Assembly (NCBI GenBank): GCA_031267995.1
Contig: JAIRXZ010000059.1
Span: 1-20,634, forward strand
Origin: Odoribacteraceae bacterium
GTDB lineage: Bacteria > Bacteroidota > Bacteroidia > Bacteroidales > Marinifilaceae
Length of the DNA: 20,634 nucleotides
Direction: 5' to 3'
How positions within the stretch are numbered: position 1 is the first letter of the stretch; every line of letters starts with the position of its first letter. Below, in pieces: positions 7,204-16,317 of this stretch. A program made the position numbers and the translations under genes. Under the pieces are notes generated by a model that saw only the letters and a program-made list of their open reading frames with translations, was not told the DNA's origin and did no database searches.

Positions 7204-10200
7204 TCAATGTTTTTTATCAATGACGTAGTATACACACGGGATGACGATCAACGACATGACCGTGGAGGTGATCAGTCCACCAATGACGGCCAAGGCCATC
7301 GGCGAACGGAGCGATGCCCCTTCCCCGAAGCCAAAGCACATGGGCAATAGCGCCAGGATGGTGGTGGAGCTGGTCATGATGATCGGGCGCACGCGGTGCT
7401 GAGCGGCCATCATGATTGCCTCCCGGAGGGGATGTCCCTCGGCTTTCAAGCGGTTGATCGCGTCCACGAGGATGATGGAGCTGTTGACGGCGATGCCGGC
7501 CAGCATGATGATCCCGATGAAGGCCATCATGTTGAGCGTGTATCCCAGGAGCAGGAAGGCGAGGATGACGCCCACGCCCGCTAACGGGATGGTGAGCAGG
7601 ATGGTGAAGGGGTGACGAAGGGATTCAAACTGGGCGGCCATGACCATGTAAACGAGGAGTATGGAGAGCAATAGGGCTAATCCCAGGCCGCTGAACGATT
7701 CGGCGCGCATCTGTTCCTCGCCGGTGATCTTGGCCGTGTATTTCGCGGGAAATTCCATCGCATCCAGGCGTTCTTGTATCAACGGGGCGATGTTTCCCAG
7801 GGCTTTTCCCTTTTCCAGCATGGCGGTGACGCGTACCGAGCGACTTTGGTTGCTGCGGTATATCTCCTTGGGGGCGGAGGATATTTCGATGTCGGCGATC
7901 TCGGCCAGGCGGTAGCGTTGCGTTCCCTGGATGATTTCGATGTCGTTGATTTGCGAGAGGGTTACTTCGGGCACCTTGATGTTGATGCCGATGGTTTCAC
8001 CGCGGTTTTCAAAGCTGCCGGCGTCCCGACCGGCGAGCTTGGATTGAACTTGGCTGCTGATGCTCGAAACGTTTACCCCGTAGATGCCGGTTTTCAGGCG
8101 GTCGACCACAATGTTGACTTCCGGCGCGCCGCGCTCCATGGAGGTGGTGATGTCGTAGATGCCGGGGATGTCGGCGATGCGTTGTTTGACCTCGGAGGAG
8201 AGTTCGTCCAGGATCTCCAGCTCCTCGCCCTTGATCTCCACGACGAGCGGCGCACCTTCCGTGCCGAGGATCGTTTGGAGGGCGGTTTCTTCTTTGTCGA
8301 AGCTAATCTCGGCGCCTGCCGGCAGGGGATAGTCGCGGTTGAGGGAGGTGATGAAGTAGTCGGCATCCAGCGGGGAGTTGTCTTTGAGCTTCACCGTTAC
8401 CTGTGCCTGGTTTTCTTCCTCGAGTTTTCCTCCTTCGATGCTTTCGGCGTCGGACGGGCCTACGCGGGTGTACATCCATTCGATGTTGTCTCCTCCCAGC
8501 GTGGTGATGGCGTCTTCGAGGGTGGCCACGGCGTTGTCCGTGCTCCGGAGACGCAATCCCGGTTCCATCGTCAGGAGGGCGCTGAACTCTTTGGCGTCGG
8601 TCTTCGGCATAAATTCCAGCCCCAGCAACGGGAGGAGCATGTAGGATCCCGCGAGCAGTACCACCGCGGAAGTGATGACTAGACGCCGGTGTTCCAACAC
8701 GCGACCGATAAATTCACCGAATCCTTTGATGGTGATCGCCTGGTTTTTTCCCCGTCGACTGGCTTTCAAAAATTTGGCGGCCATCATCGGGATGAAGAGG
8801 ATCGCCACGAAAAGCGAGGAGAGGAGGGAGAAGCTGACCGTCCATGCTTGTTCTTTGAAGAGTTCGCCGGCAGCCCCTTGCAGGTAGACGATCGGGAGAA
8901 AGACCACGATGGTGGTCAGCGTGGAGGCCGTGATTGCCCCTCCCACCTCCGACGTGCCCCGGATGGCGGCTTCAACGGGGGGAAGTTTGTTTTCCACCAT
9001 GTTGCGGAAGATGTTTTCGATGACCACTATCGCACTGTCGATTAACATGCCCGCGCCGAGGGCTAATCCTCCCAGCGTCATGATATTTATGTTTAGCCCG
9101 TTGAAGAACATCAGGTTGAACGTGGCGATGATGGAGATCGGGATGGAGAGGCTGGCGATCAGGGTGGCGTTGATTCGCCGCAGGAAGATGTAGAGCACGA
9201 TCACGACGAGCAGGATCCCGATGAGGGCGGAATTCTTGACTTCGCTGATGGAGGCGTCGATGAATGCCCCCTGGTTGCTGACGATTTGGAAGAGGTAGCC
9301 GGGCATTCCCTGGCGGAAATCCTTGATCTTGGCAAGCAGGTTGTCCACGGCGTTGACCGTGTTGAATTTGTTCTCTTTGTAAACGCTGATGCCGAGGCAT
9401 CGCTCCCCGTTAAACCGGGCGATATTTTCCGGGTCGATGTTGCGGAGGGTGATCTCGGCCACGTCCCTGAGGTAGACGGGGGCTTTCGTGTTGACGGTCT
9501 CGCCGCTGGCCGCATCGCTCCCCTCCTTGAAGGCGACGATGACGTTACCGATATCTTCGACGCTCCTGATCAGGTTGACGCCCTTTACAGAGTAGGAGAG
9601 ATCGTTCTCCTGGATGTTTCCGCCGGAGACGTTTTGGTTCAACTCCTCTATTCGGCTGGCAATGCCGTCGACGGTCAACCCGAAAGCGTCCAGCATGTAG
9701 CGGTCGGTGCGGATTTCGACGGCGGCTACCTCCTGCCCGGAGAGTTGAATGTCGGCGATGCCGTCCACGCGCACCAACTCGCTGCGCAGGTAGTTTTCGG
9801 CGATCTTTCTCAACTCGTTCATGTCCTTCACCTCGTTATGGGTGAGGGCGATGGTCATGATCGGGGCGGCATTGACGTCGTACCGGGTAATGTTCAGCTC
9901 GTCCACGTTTTGGCTCTGGCTCAGGGGGGAGAGGCCCCGCTGGAGGTCGAGGAAAGCCTCGTCCATGTTCTGGTCCCAGCCATACTCCACGGTGATATTG
10001 GCGCTTCCCACGCGGCTCACGCTGTAGACCCCCTTCACCCCGTCCTGTCGTTGGGCGGTGGATTCGATGCGCGTGACGATTTGTTTCTCGATCTCCTCCG
10101 GTGGGCGTTGCCCGCTCTTGACCTCGATAAAGAGGGAGGGGTTCTTCAGATCAGGGAACAGGTCGGTGCCCAGCCGGTTGTAGGAGATGGTGCCCAGCAA

Positions 10201-10269
10201 ACAGATCGCCAGCGTCAACATCAACACGGTAACGGGGTACTTGACCGCAAACTGTACAATTTTTTTCAT
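7204..10269 (-). CDS. RND-family efflux transporter permease (AcrB/HAE-like)
   Basis: This 1021-residue inner-membrane pump has the usual length and layout of the AcrB superfamily. TM1 is near residues 13-31, a first periplasmic domain follows, then TM2-6 near 343-495, TM7 near 540-557, a second periplasmic domain, and TM8-12 near 858-1015. The TM4 proton-relay motif reads GAGMLIDSAIVVIENIF, with Asp411 kept and Ser412 where AcrB has a second Asp. TM10 carries GIAVNSSIILVDAINRL. It probably takes up a substrate from the periplasm or membrane and passes it through the adaptor and TolC-like channel encoded just upstream. It lies 44 nt after the adaptor gene and 39 nt before the second, fused RND gene. 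Paired RND genes behind one adaptor recall MdtB/MdtC, which form a mixed trimer, so a heteromeric pump is possible. No ATPase domain is attached here. Confidence 0.95.
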   Translation of the reverse strand: MKKIVQFAVKYPVTVLMLTLAICLLGTISYNRLGTDLFPDLKNPSLFIEVKSGQRPPEEIEKQIVTRIESTAQRQDGVKGVYSVSRVGSANITVEYGWDQNMDEAFLDLQRGLSPLSQSQNVDELNITRYDVNAAPIMTIALTHNEVKDMNELRKIAENYLRSELVRVDGIADIQLSGQEVAAVEIRTDRYMLDAFGLTVDGIASRIEELNQNVSGGNIQENDLSYSVKGVNLIRSVEDIGNVIVAFKEGSDAASGETVNTKAPVYLRDVAEITLRNIDPENIARFNGERCLGISVYKENKFNTVNAVDNLLAKIKDFRQGMPGYLFQIVSNQGAFIDASISEVKNSALIGILLVVIVLYIFLRRINATLIASLSIPISIIATFNLMFFNGLNINIMTLGGLALGAGMLIDSAIVVIENIFRNMVENKLPPVEAAIRGTSEVGGAITASTLTTIVVFLPIVYLQGAAGELFKEQAWTVSFSLLSSLFVAILFIPMMAAKFLKASRRGKNQAITIKGFGEFIGRVLEHRRLVITSAVVLLAGSYMLLPLLGLEFMPKTDAKEFSALLTMEPGLRLRSTDNAVATLEDAITTLGGDNIEWMYTRVGPSDAESIEGGKLEEENQAQVTVKLKDNSPLDADYFITSLNRDYPLPAGAEISFDKEETALQTILGTEGAPLVVEIKGEELEILDELSSEVKQRIADIPGIYDITTSMERGAPEVNIVVDRLKTGIYGVNVSSISSQVQSKLAGRDAGSFENRGETIGINIKVPEVTLSQINDIEIIQGTQRYRLAEIADIEISSAPKEIYRSNQSRSVRVTAMLEKGKALGNIAPLIQERLDAMEFPAKYTAKITGEEQMRAESFSGLGLALLLSILLVYMVMAAQFESLRHPFTILLTIPLAGVGVILAFLLLGYTLNMMAFIGIIMLAGIAVNSSIILVDAINRLKAEGHPLREAIMMAAQHRVRPIIMTSSTTILALLPMCFGFGEGASLRSPMALAVIGGLITSTVMSLIVIPCVYYVIDKKH

Positions 10270-10313
10270 GCCGTTCTTTTAACAGGTGACAAACCGCTCG
10301 GGCGATCTCTCGT

Positions 10314-11381
10314 TCATTTCATTATCTTCACCTGGCTCCGGTTACGCAGCCACTCGTATCCTTTGATAACCACCTTGTCGCTCTCGGTCAGCCCGCTTTC
10401 TATCTCCACGTAGGTGTCGTCGCTGATGCCGAGCTTGATTCCCCGTTCGACGGCCATGTTACGCTCGATGGTGTAGACGCTCCTGCTCCCGCGCTGCGAC
10501 TTGACGATCTCCTTGGGGACGGCCAGCACCGAGTCTTTTTGCAACGTGATGATGTCGCCCTTGACGAACATGCCCGGGCGCAATTTCAGATTGGAGTTAT
10601 TGATCGTGATGAACCCGGAGAAGGTGCGCGTCGTCTCGTTGATGGCGGGAGATAGCTGCGAGACCTGCCCGAAAAGGGTGTCCGACTTGATATTGTAGTT
10701 GGTTACCAATACCCGCTGCCCAACATTAACGCGGTCGATGACATTCTCCGGCAGTTCGATGGTGAGGTACATGCTGCTGTAATCCATGATCTCGAACACC
10801 ATCTGCCCGCTGCTCACCTCGATGTCCGGGGTGAAGTAGGGAAGCTTGGTGATGACTCCCCGGAAGGGTGCCTTCACGAGGAACTTGTTCAACTCCTCGT
10901 GGGCGTTCTCCAGGGCATTCTTGGCATTGATGTAGCTCTTTTCGGCGCTGAGCACCTCTTTTTCCGTCGCGGCGCGCAGGCTATCGGACAGGCGTTTTTG
11001 CCCAATCCACTCCTGTTCGGTAATGGTCACGTCCATCTTCTTTGTCTCGACGGAAATGCTGCTCACCTCCATCGGGTTCTCCAGTCGCACGACGGTGGCG
11101 CCAGCCTCGACGATATCGCCCAACTTGTAAAGTTTTCCTGTCTTGGGATTGATTTGCAGGTGATATCTCCCGGTTTTCTCCGACTTTACTTCGGCCGTTT
11201 GCGTGGCTTTCGCCGTACCGGTGGTGGTGCTCACCTCCCGGATGCTTCGTTTGAGGACATCTCCCAACCACACCGGCGTGGTGGAGTCACTGGAGCGATT
11301 GGGACGTGCGCTGTTGCAGGCGTGTAACGACAGGGCAAGCACGATACAACCGCTGACGTATAGAGCATTTGAACGGATCAT
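10314..11381 (-). CDS. RND periplasmic adaptor lipoprotein (membrane fusion protein)
   Basis: This 355-residue protein is the AcrA/MexA-type adaptor that bridges the inner-membrane pump and the outer-membrane channel. The N-terminus is a lipoprotein signal ending in LSLHAC with the lipidated Cys at 22. Next comes a biotinyl-lipoyl-like half motif (GKLYKLGDIVEAGATVVRLE), a short alpha-helical hairpin (about residues 115-165), the second lipoyl half (FLVKAPFRGVITKLPYFTPD), and a beta-barrel region with the family-typical LRPGMFVKGDI. A membrane-proximal domain ends the chain. The short hairpin suggests a compact adaptor. It sits between the TolC gene (22 nt upstream) and the RND gene (44 nt downstream). 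It is the only adaptor in the operon, so it probably serves both RND subunits. Confidence 0.93.
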   Translation of the reverse strand: MIRSNALYVSGCIVLALSLHACNSARPNRSSDSTTPVWLGDVLKRSIREVSTTTGTAKATQTAEVKSEKTGRYHLQINPKTGKLYKLGDIVEAGATVVRLENPMEVSSISVETKKMDVTITEQEWIGQKRLSDSLRAATEKEVLSAEKSYINAKNALENAHEELNKFLVKAPFRGVITKLPYFTPDIEVSSGQMVFEIMDYSSMYLTIELPENVIDRVNVGQRVLVTNYNIKSDTLFGQVSQLSPAINETTRTFSGFITINNSNLKLRPGMFVKGDIITLQKDSVLAVPKEIVKSQRGSRSVYTIERNMAVERGIKLGISDDTYVEIESGLTESDKVVIKGYEWLRNRSQVKIMK

Positions 11382-11403
11382 GGCAATTTATTTTTTAGAT
11401 GAA

Positions 11404-12882
11404 TTAAAGGTTTAACAGTCCAAAGGGAACAATCGAAACGTTGTTTTCAAAATCCCACAACGTGTATATCTTGATCTCCAGCAGTTGCATCTTGTAGTCG
11501 ATAATCGCGTTGACGTAACTCTGCTTGGCGGCGGTGAGTTGCTCCTGGTAATCGCGGAACATCATCGCGGAGATGGTATTATTCAGGTATTTCTCGTTAT
11601 TGATCTTGTAGGTAATCTCGGCATTCTCGATGCTTTTCTTGGAGAGTTCGATTTTGTTGAGATAGCGGGGCAGGTTGCGGCACAACTCGCGGAGGCGGAT
11701 GATGACATCCTTCTTCGCCTCCTCGAAGTTGATCTCGGACTCCTCGATGCTCAGCTCCGAGGTTTTTATATTGTTCTTCCGGATGCCCCAGTCCCAGATC
11801 GGGATGGAGAGCGTCACGCGGAATCCTTCGTTGTGGCTCTGGTTATTGAAAACCTGCCCGACCTTGGAGTCGGTTCCGGAGAAACCGAGGTTAAAGGAGA
11901 GATCGCCGCTAAACTTATCCGTGGCCTTCACCTGCACAAGTTGGAGGCGTTGCTGTTCGAGGGCGATTTGGCTCTGCCGCAACTGCAGGCGTTGATCCAG
12001 CGCGTGCTGTATTGCCTCCTCCGGGTTGATCCGCACGGGATTAATCTCGACGTCGGGGACGACGGCAATATCCATATCGAGAGACACCCCCAGCATCTTC
12101 TTGAAATCGTCCTTCGTGCGCTGGTACGAATCCTTGGCAGAAGCAAGCGCGTCCTCGCGAGTGGCCAGCGTGATCTCCTGTTGCAACAGTTCCGACTCGG
12201 CAAGGAGCTTCGACTCCACCTTATGCTTGGTCAGGTTGTACGTCTCCATCTGGCTATTATAGGCCTCTTCGGAAGTCTCCACATTCTTGAAACTGCGGTA
12301 CACCCCGAAAAATGCGTTCGTGACGGTCTGTTCGAGTTGGATCACCTGCAGGGCGTAATTGAGCCGCGAAGTCTCCAGTTGAAGTTCCTGCTCGCGCGTC
12401 CGCATCTTCACCTCGTTATATCTAAAGATCGGCTGTTCGTAATTGAAGCGGAGGGTATTGCCAAAAGTCGTGCTGGTGTTGTTCGTGGTTTCGTTCCGAT
12501 AATCCCGCCAGTCGAATCCCTCCGACAAGCTCAGCGTTCCCCCCGTGAACTTCACCTTTTGATTTATGCTCAGCCCGATGGACGACGTCATGGTTTCCGT
12601 CAGGTTATATCGCGAATCATACACCTGGAACGCGCTACTCCTATCATAACTGAACGGGGTGAACGACAATCCCAGGCGGGGTTTCAAATCTGCCCTGCTG
12701 TTGATCATCTGCGTTTCGCTTCGTTGCAACGCTCGGCGGCTATTCATCAATTCGGGACTCTGCAGGCTAGCCAACTCCAGCGCCTGGGGCAGCGACAGCG
12801 ACAGTGCATCCTGAGCCGTGGCGGTGAGAGGGAAAAGAGCGGGGAGACCCGCGAGGAGAAATAGCAACGTTCTTGATTTCAT
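11404..12882 (-). CDS. TolC-family outer membrane efflux protein
   Basis: This 492-residue protein begins with a Sec signal (MKSRTLLFLLAGLPALFPLTATAQ, shown here only as the first residues to about 24) and a likely signal-peptidase I site after TATA; there is no lipobox. Two OEP-type repeats follow. The first starts at LSLPQALELASLQSPEL (about 29-45), the second at INPEEAIQHALDQRLQLRQS (middle of the chain), and each is followed by long helical stretches with heptad character. This is the TolC trimeric channel-tunnel architecture. It would give the operon's pump an outlet across the outer membrane. It lies 24 nt after the giant permease gene and 22 nt before the adaptor gene, which supports co-transcription. 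Confidence 0.93.
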   Translation of the reverse strand: MKSRTLLFLLAGLPALFPLTATAQDALSLSLPQALELASLQSPELMNSRRALQRSETQMINSRADLKPRLGLSFTPFSYDRSSAFQVYDSRYNLTETMTSSIGLSINQKVKFTGGTLSLSEGFDWRDYRNETTNNTSTTFGNTLRFNYEQPIFRYNEVKMRTREQELQLETSRLNYALQVIQLEQTVTNAFFGVYRSFKNVETSEEAYNSQMETYNLTKHKVESKLLAESELLQQEITLATREDALASAKDSYQRTKDDFKKMLGVSLDMDIAVVPDVEINPVRINPEEAIQHALDQRLQLRQSQIALEQQRLQLVQVKATDKFSGDLSFNLGFSGTDSKVGQVFNNQSHNEGFRVTLSIPIWDWGIRKNNIKTSELSIEESEINFEEAKKDVIIRLRELCRNLPRYLNKIELSKKSIENAEITYKINNEKYLNNTISAMMFRDYQEQLTAAKQSYVNAIIDYKMQLLEIKIYTLWDFENNVSIVPFGLLNL

Positions 12883-12906
12883 AATATACTTGGTTTTGTG
12901 TTCGTT

Positions 12907-15900
12907 TTACCTTTGGTTGTTCTTGTACACCCAGCGCACGGCGTCGGCAAAAATCAGTTGTCGCGAGCTGGAACCCCGGTCGACGAGCGTGATCTTCGCC
13001 TCCCCCTCGTCGAAATAGAAACTGCCCACGGACACCCAGCTTTGGCGATTCTCGTTCGTCTGCATGGAGACCTCGTCCTCCCCGTCGGCATGCGTCACCA
13101 CGTAATACTGGTGCATCTCGTCTTCATTGCGCCCGAAGCCCCGAGACTCGATCATCGGGTTATAAACAAGGACATCGTAAAAACCCGGCAGCGAGATATT
13201 CGCCTGCCACTCGGCCATATTCTTCCCGCTGCCCACCCGTTTGTAATAGCCGCTTTTGATATAATCGCCGTGGAAATTATTCCCCACGGTAGCCGTCCAG
13301 CGCGAGGGGGGCGCCCAGAAATTCATATTCTTGTACCTATCCTCCGTGGTAATATTCAGCAAACTCTGCAACACGTGCTTTTGGTTGGACTCGATCAGGC
13401 GGAACCCCTCGTCCTCGTTATCCACGGTAATCTCCTTGGGATCGTACATAAACAGCGTGCTATCGCCCGCGAACACGCCGGTCGTCGTGTCGGTAGTAAT
13501 CGTCCTCATTCTCGGCAGCCTCAACCCCATCTCCCCGGGGAGGTTCTGGGCGATATTCGTGCCGATCGACAGGTTATTGGGGCGATCATCCACCAACATG
13601 CGCACCTTCTTGTAACTGTGTGGCGAGATCAAGTACTGCAACGGCGAATTGTTGCTTATGCTGAACTGAAGCATGAACCCACCGCCGCCGCCATATCCAC
13701 CGCCACCGCCGCCGCGTCCTCCGCCGCCTTCCGTACGCACGGAGAGAATCCCCTCCACGGTCGTCGGGTTATACACGTGAAACGAAACGATATATCGCGT
13801 ATAATCATCGATCGTCGTCTCCTCCGCGTTCACCCCCCGGACAACAAACAGCGGCGTACGATTCACCGTGTACCACTCCGGGATCAGATCCATCAGGTTA
13901 ATCTCGAACTCCCGCGTGAACGCATCATTCAGCTCCGTGAAATTCACGGCAGAAAACTCGTGTTGCAGGAAAAACTCCTTCATAAAGCGGGAAAACTTCT
14001 CCGGATCGTGCCGCGTCAGGACGTAATTCTTCAGGTAAGTAGCCTTCAGCTTCAGCACCTCCTTAAACACCTCCGGCGCCATGACATCATCCATGACGGC
14101 CTGTTCAAAACTCCGCTCCTTCAGGTACTCCGCCGCCCGTTGCGCGTCATTCATCCCCGCGAACTGACTCATCCATCCCGCGTTGGTGACGCTCTCCTGC
14201 TTCAGCAGCACGTTCAGCAGCACGTCCATGATCGGGAAATCGGGCGAGCGGACAAACGTTGCGTAATTAAAAAAGAGCGGTGAAATATCGTACTTGTTCA
14301 GCTTTGAATTCCATCCCGGCGCGTTATTCATCAAGTTGGGCACGAAGAGATTTCCCTCCCCCGCGAACGCACTCTCGTTCAGGAACGCGTTCTGGACAAA
14401 GTCCCTCACCACCCGTATCTCCAGGTCGATCTCCTCCATGCTGCGATTCCCGCGCCGTTCCCACTCCATCGCCTGCCTTTTGGCCAACTTAAAACTACTT
14501 CTGGGCAGCGTTACCCCCATCTCCGGCAGGAAAATCATCTCCGGCTGCACGTAATCGCTTGCCCCTCGCCAGTTCCGCACGTACGTCGCGAACGACACCG
14601 GCGTCTCCACCAGCGTCAACCGCCGGAAGGGATAATCGCGATTCTTCCTCACCTCGTAATCGTCGCGCATCCACCGCAACGTGGAAGCCAGCGTGTCGGA
14701 TATGAGCGGGAGATCCTCCGAAAAATAATCGTGTCCCTTGAAATAATAGAGCGCTATCTCCAACGAATCCAGCATCATCCCCTTCCGCTCGTAATCCCCC
14801 ATCACCAGGCTGATCGACGACAAGGGGCTTTCCGGTTCAAACACCAGCGTATCCCCCGCGTCCCTCGCGCTCCCTTGCGAGAGCACCATCGGCTGCCGCG
14901 GATCCACCACCCGCAGCGAGAAACGCGTAAAATCCTTCCTTATATTATACAAACTCTCCGGGTTCACGGGCGCCGCCCCCACGGGATACCACATCGACTC
15001 CGGCGTCAGCAGCGTGAAGCGATCCCCCACGAACGCGTAATGCTTCCCGAAGCGCAACACGCTATTCCCCGTCTTCGTATCATAAAACTCCTTCTCGGGC
15101 ACGTCCAGGTAACAGACACTCTCGCTCACCTCCCCCGCGTAATCCATCACCACGTTCATCTCCTGCCGCGGCTCCAGCGTCGTCTCCACCACCACCACCT
15201 GCCCGTCCCGGCGGAACGACAGCGCCCCTCCCCCCGCGTCCACCAGCCGCGTCACCTCCAGCGACGGGTTCAGGTAAAGCAACACGGGCGAAGCCGTCTG
15301 ATCCTCCCGGTTACACAACCGGAGGTTCGCCCTCACGTCAATCCTCTCCCCCTGTTGCCGGAGCGACAGGTCGGCAGCCTCCAGCGTCACCCCCACCGAC
15401 GAGGCGTACTGTCTATAGCGCGCCAGCAACCCGGCACGCTCCGCGTCCACCCGTTGGAAATCGTGAAGATAAACGCCGCACGCCACCGCGCCGGCACACG
15501 CCAGCAAGCACCCCGCCACCACCAACCTCACCTGACCACCCGCGCGCTGCGGCAGCCGGTTCATCAGCATCACCGTGAGCGCCAACGCCCCCACCCCCAC
15601 CAACAGGAACGCACCCCGTTGCAACAAATAGAGCGACAACCCCGGGTGCCCCAGCACCCCGGAAAAGACATTGGGCAGCGTCACCGCGAAAAAATCAAAC
15701 GCCCCGTGTCCCTCCTCGCCAAGGTAAACCAGCGTCACCCCCACGTACCCCAGCAGCAGCACCATCGTGATGGCCTGATTCCGCGCCAGGCTCGTCACCA
15801 GGAACGAAACACCCAGCACGAACACCAGCGACGGCACCGACAACGTGAACAAATAGAAAAAATAAACCCACGGATCAAACCCCGACTCGCTCGCGAACAC

Positions 15901-16308
15901 GTTAATAAAAGCCGCCACCGCCAGCGCCAGCACGTTCAGCGACACGAACACGCGAATCACCCCCCACGTCTTCCCCGCGATATACTCCGTGTTACTCACC
16001 GGTCGCACGTAAATCACCTCGGCCGTATCCAGTTTCTTATCCCGCTTCATAAAATCGCCCGCCAGGAAAATCGCGATAATCGACTGCGCGATATTAAAAA
16101 TATAGACATTCACGAAAGGAATCGAGCACGACAGCGCCACCATATCCCAGCGGTACATTCCCCCCTGATTAATCATATTCGACTGCGACCCAAGGTGCAT
16201 CATCGTGATCGCCACCAGCGCCAGCACCGAAAAAATACGAAACAGCCAGCTCCTCCTCAGCAACTTCACCTCGTAGCGGGCAACCCCCGCGACATTATGC
16301 AAGCTCAT
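12907..16308 (-). CDS. ABC permease with inactive M1-peptidase-like ectodomain and Golvesin-like C-terminus
   Basis: This 1133-residue protein belongs to the Bacteroidota group annotated as ABC permease/M1 aminopeptidase. Residues 1 to about 290 carry six to eight hydrophobic segments (for example FRIFSVLALVAITMMHLG and VFVLGVSFLVTSLA), including the typical VIYVRPVSNTEYIAGK segment. The remaining roughly 840 residues appear soluble and probably periplasmic. An M1-like stretch is recognisable (YPFRRLTLVETPVSF near the middle; FMKEFFLQHEFSAVNFTELN later), but no HEXXH zinc motif occurs anywhere in the protein, so peptidase activity is not expected. A glycine-rich loop follows Glu860 (GGGGRGGGGGGYGGGGGF). 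The last 130 or so residues (LPGFYDVLVYNP to IFADAVRWV) resemble the Golvesin C-terminal/xanthan-lyase carbohydrate-binding-like fold. The gene starts 9 nt after the ATPase gene, so the two probably form one transporter. Confidence 0.85.
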   Translation of the reverse strand: MSLHNVAGVARYEVKLLRRSWLFRIFSVLALVAITMMHLGSQSNMINQGGMYRWDMVALSCSIPFVNVYIFNIAQSIIAIFLAGDFMKRDKKLDTAEVIYVRPVSNTEYIAGKTWGVIRVFVSLNVLALAVAAFINVFASESGFDPWVYFFYLFTLSVPSLVFVLGVSFLVTSLARNQAITMVLLLGYVGVTLVYLGEEGHGAFDFFAVTLPNVFSGVLGHPGLSLYLLQRGAFLLVGVGALALTVMLMNRLPQRAGGQVRLVVAGCLLACAGAVACGVYLHDFQRVDAERAGLLARYRQYASSVGVTLEAADLSLRQQGERIDVRANLRLCNREDQTASPVLLYLNPSLEVTRLVDAGGGALSFRRDGQVVVVETTLEPRQEMNVVMDYAGEVSESVCYLDVPEKEFYDTKTGNSVLRFGKHYAFVGDRFTLLTPESMWYPVGAAPVNPESLYNIRKDFTRFSLRVVDPRQPMVLSQGSARDAGDTLVFEPESPLSSISLVMGDYERKGMMLDSLEIALYYFKGHDYFSEDLPLISDTLASTLRWMRDDYEVRKNRDYPFRRLTLVETPVSFATYVRNWRGASDYVQPEMIFLPEMGVTLPRSSFKLAKRQAMEWERRGNRSMEEIDLEIRVVRDFVQNAFLNESAFAGEGNLFVPNLMNNAPGWNSKLNKYDISPLFFNYATFVRSPDFPIMDVLLNVLLKQESVTNAGWMSQFAGMNDAQRAAEYLKERSFEQAVMDDVMAPEVFKEVLKLKATYLKNYVLTRHDPEKFSRFMKEFFLQHEFSAVNFTELNDAFTREFEINLMDLIPEWYTVNRTPLFVVRGVNAEETTIDDYTRYIVSFHVYNPTTVEGILSVRTEGGGGRGGGGGGYGGGGGFMLQFSISNNSPLQYLISPHSYKKVRMLVDDRPNNLSIGTNIAQNLPGEMGLRLPRMRTITTDTTTGVFAGDSTLFMYDPKEITVDNEDEGFRLIESNQKHVLQSLLNITTEDRYKNMNFWAPPSRWTATVGNNFHGDYIKSGYYKRVGSGKNMAEWQANISLPGFYDVLVYNPMIESRGFGRNEDEMHQYYVVTHADGEDEVSMQTNENRQSWVSVGSFYFDEGEAKITLVDRGSSSRQLIFADAVRWVYKNNQR

Positions 16309-16317
16309 CGCGCCCCC

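Noticed and set aside
9286..10413. A plus-strand open frame of 375 codons
   Set aside because: It is antisense to the start of the RND gene and runs into the adaptor gene; it has no family resemblance.
11485..12864. A plus-strand open frame of 459 codons
   Set aside because: It is antisense to a clear TolC-family gene and shows no recognisable domain or start context.
12883..14960. A dif/XerCD site near the skew change
   Set aside because: A/T-rich strings such as ATAATATAC (near 12880) and TATATTATAC (near 14940) were considered, but none shows a convincing 28-bp dif-like arrangement, and the second is coding.
12907..16308. An active M1 aminopeptidase fused to the permease
   Set aside because: No HEXXH motif exists in the protein; the only similar string (QHEFSAV) lacks the second His.
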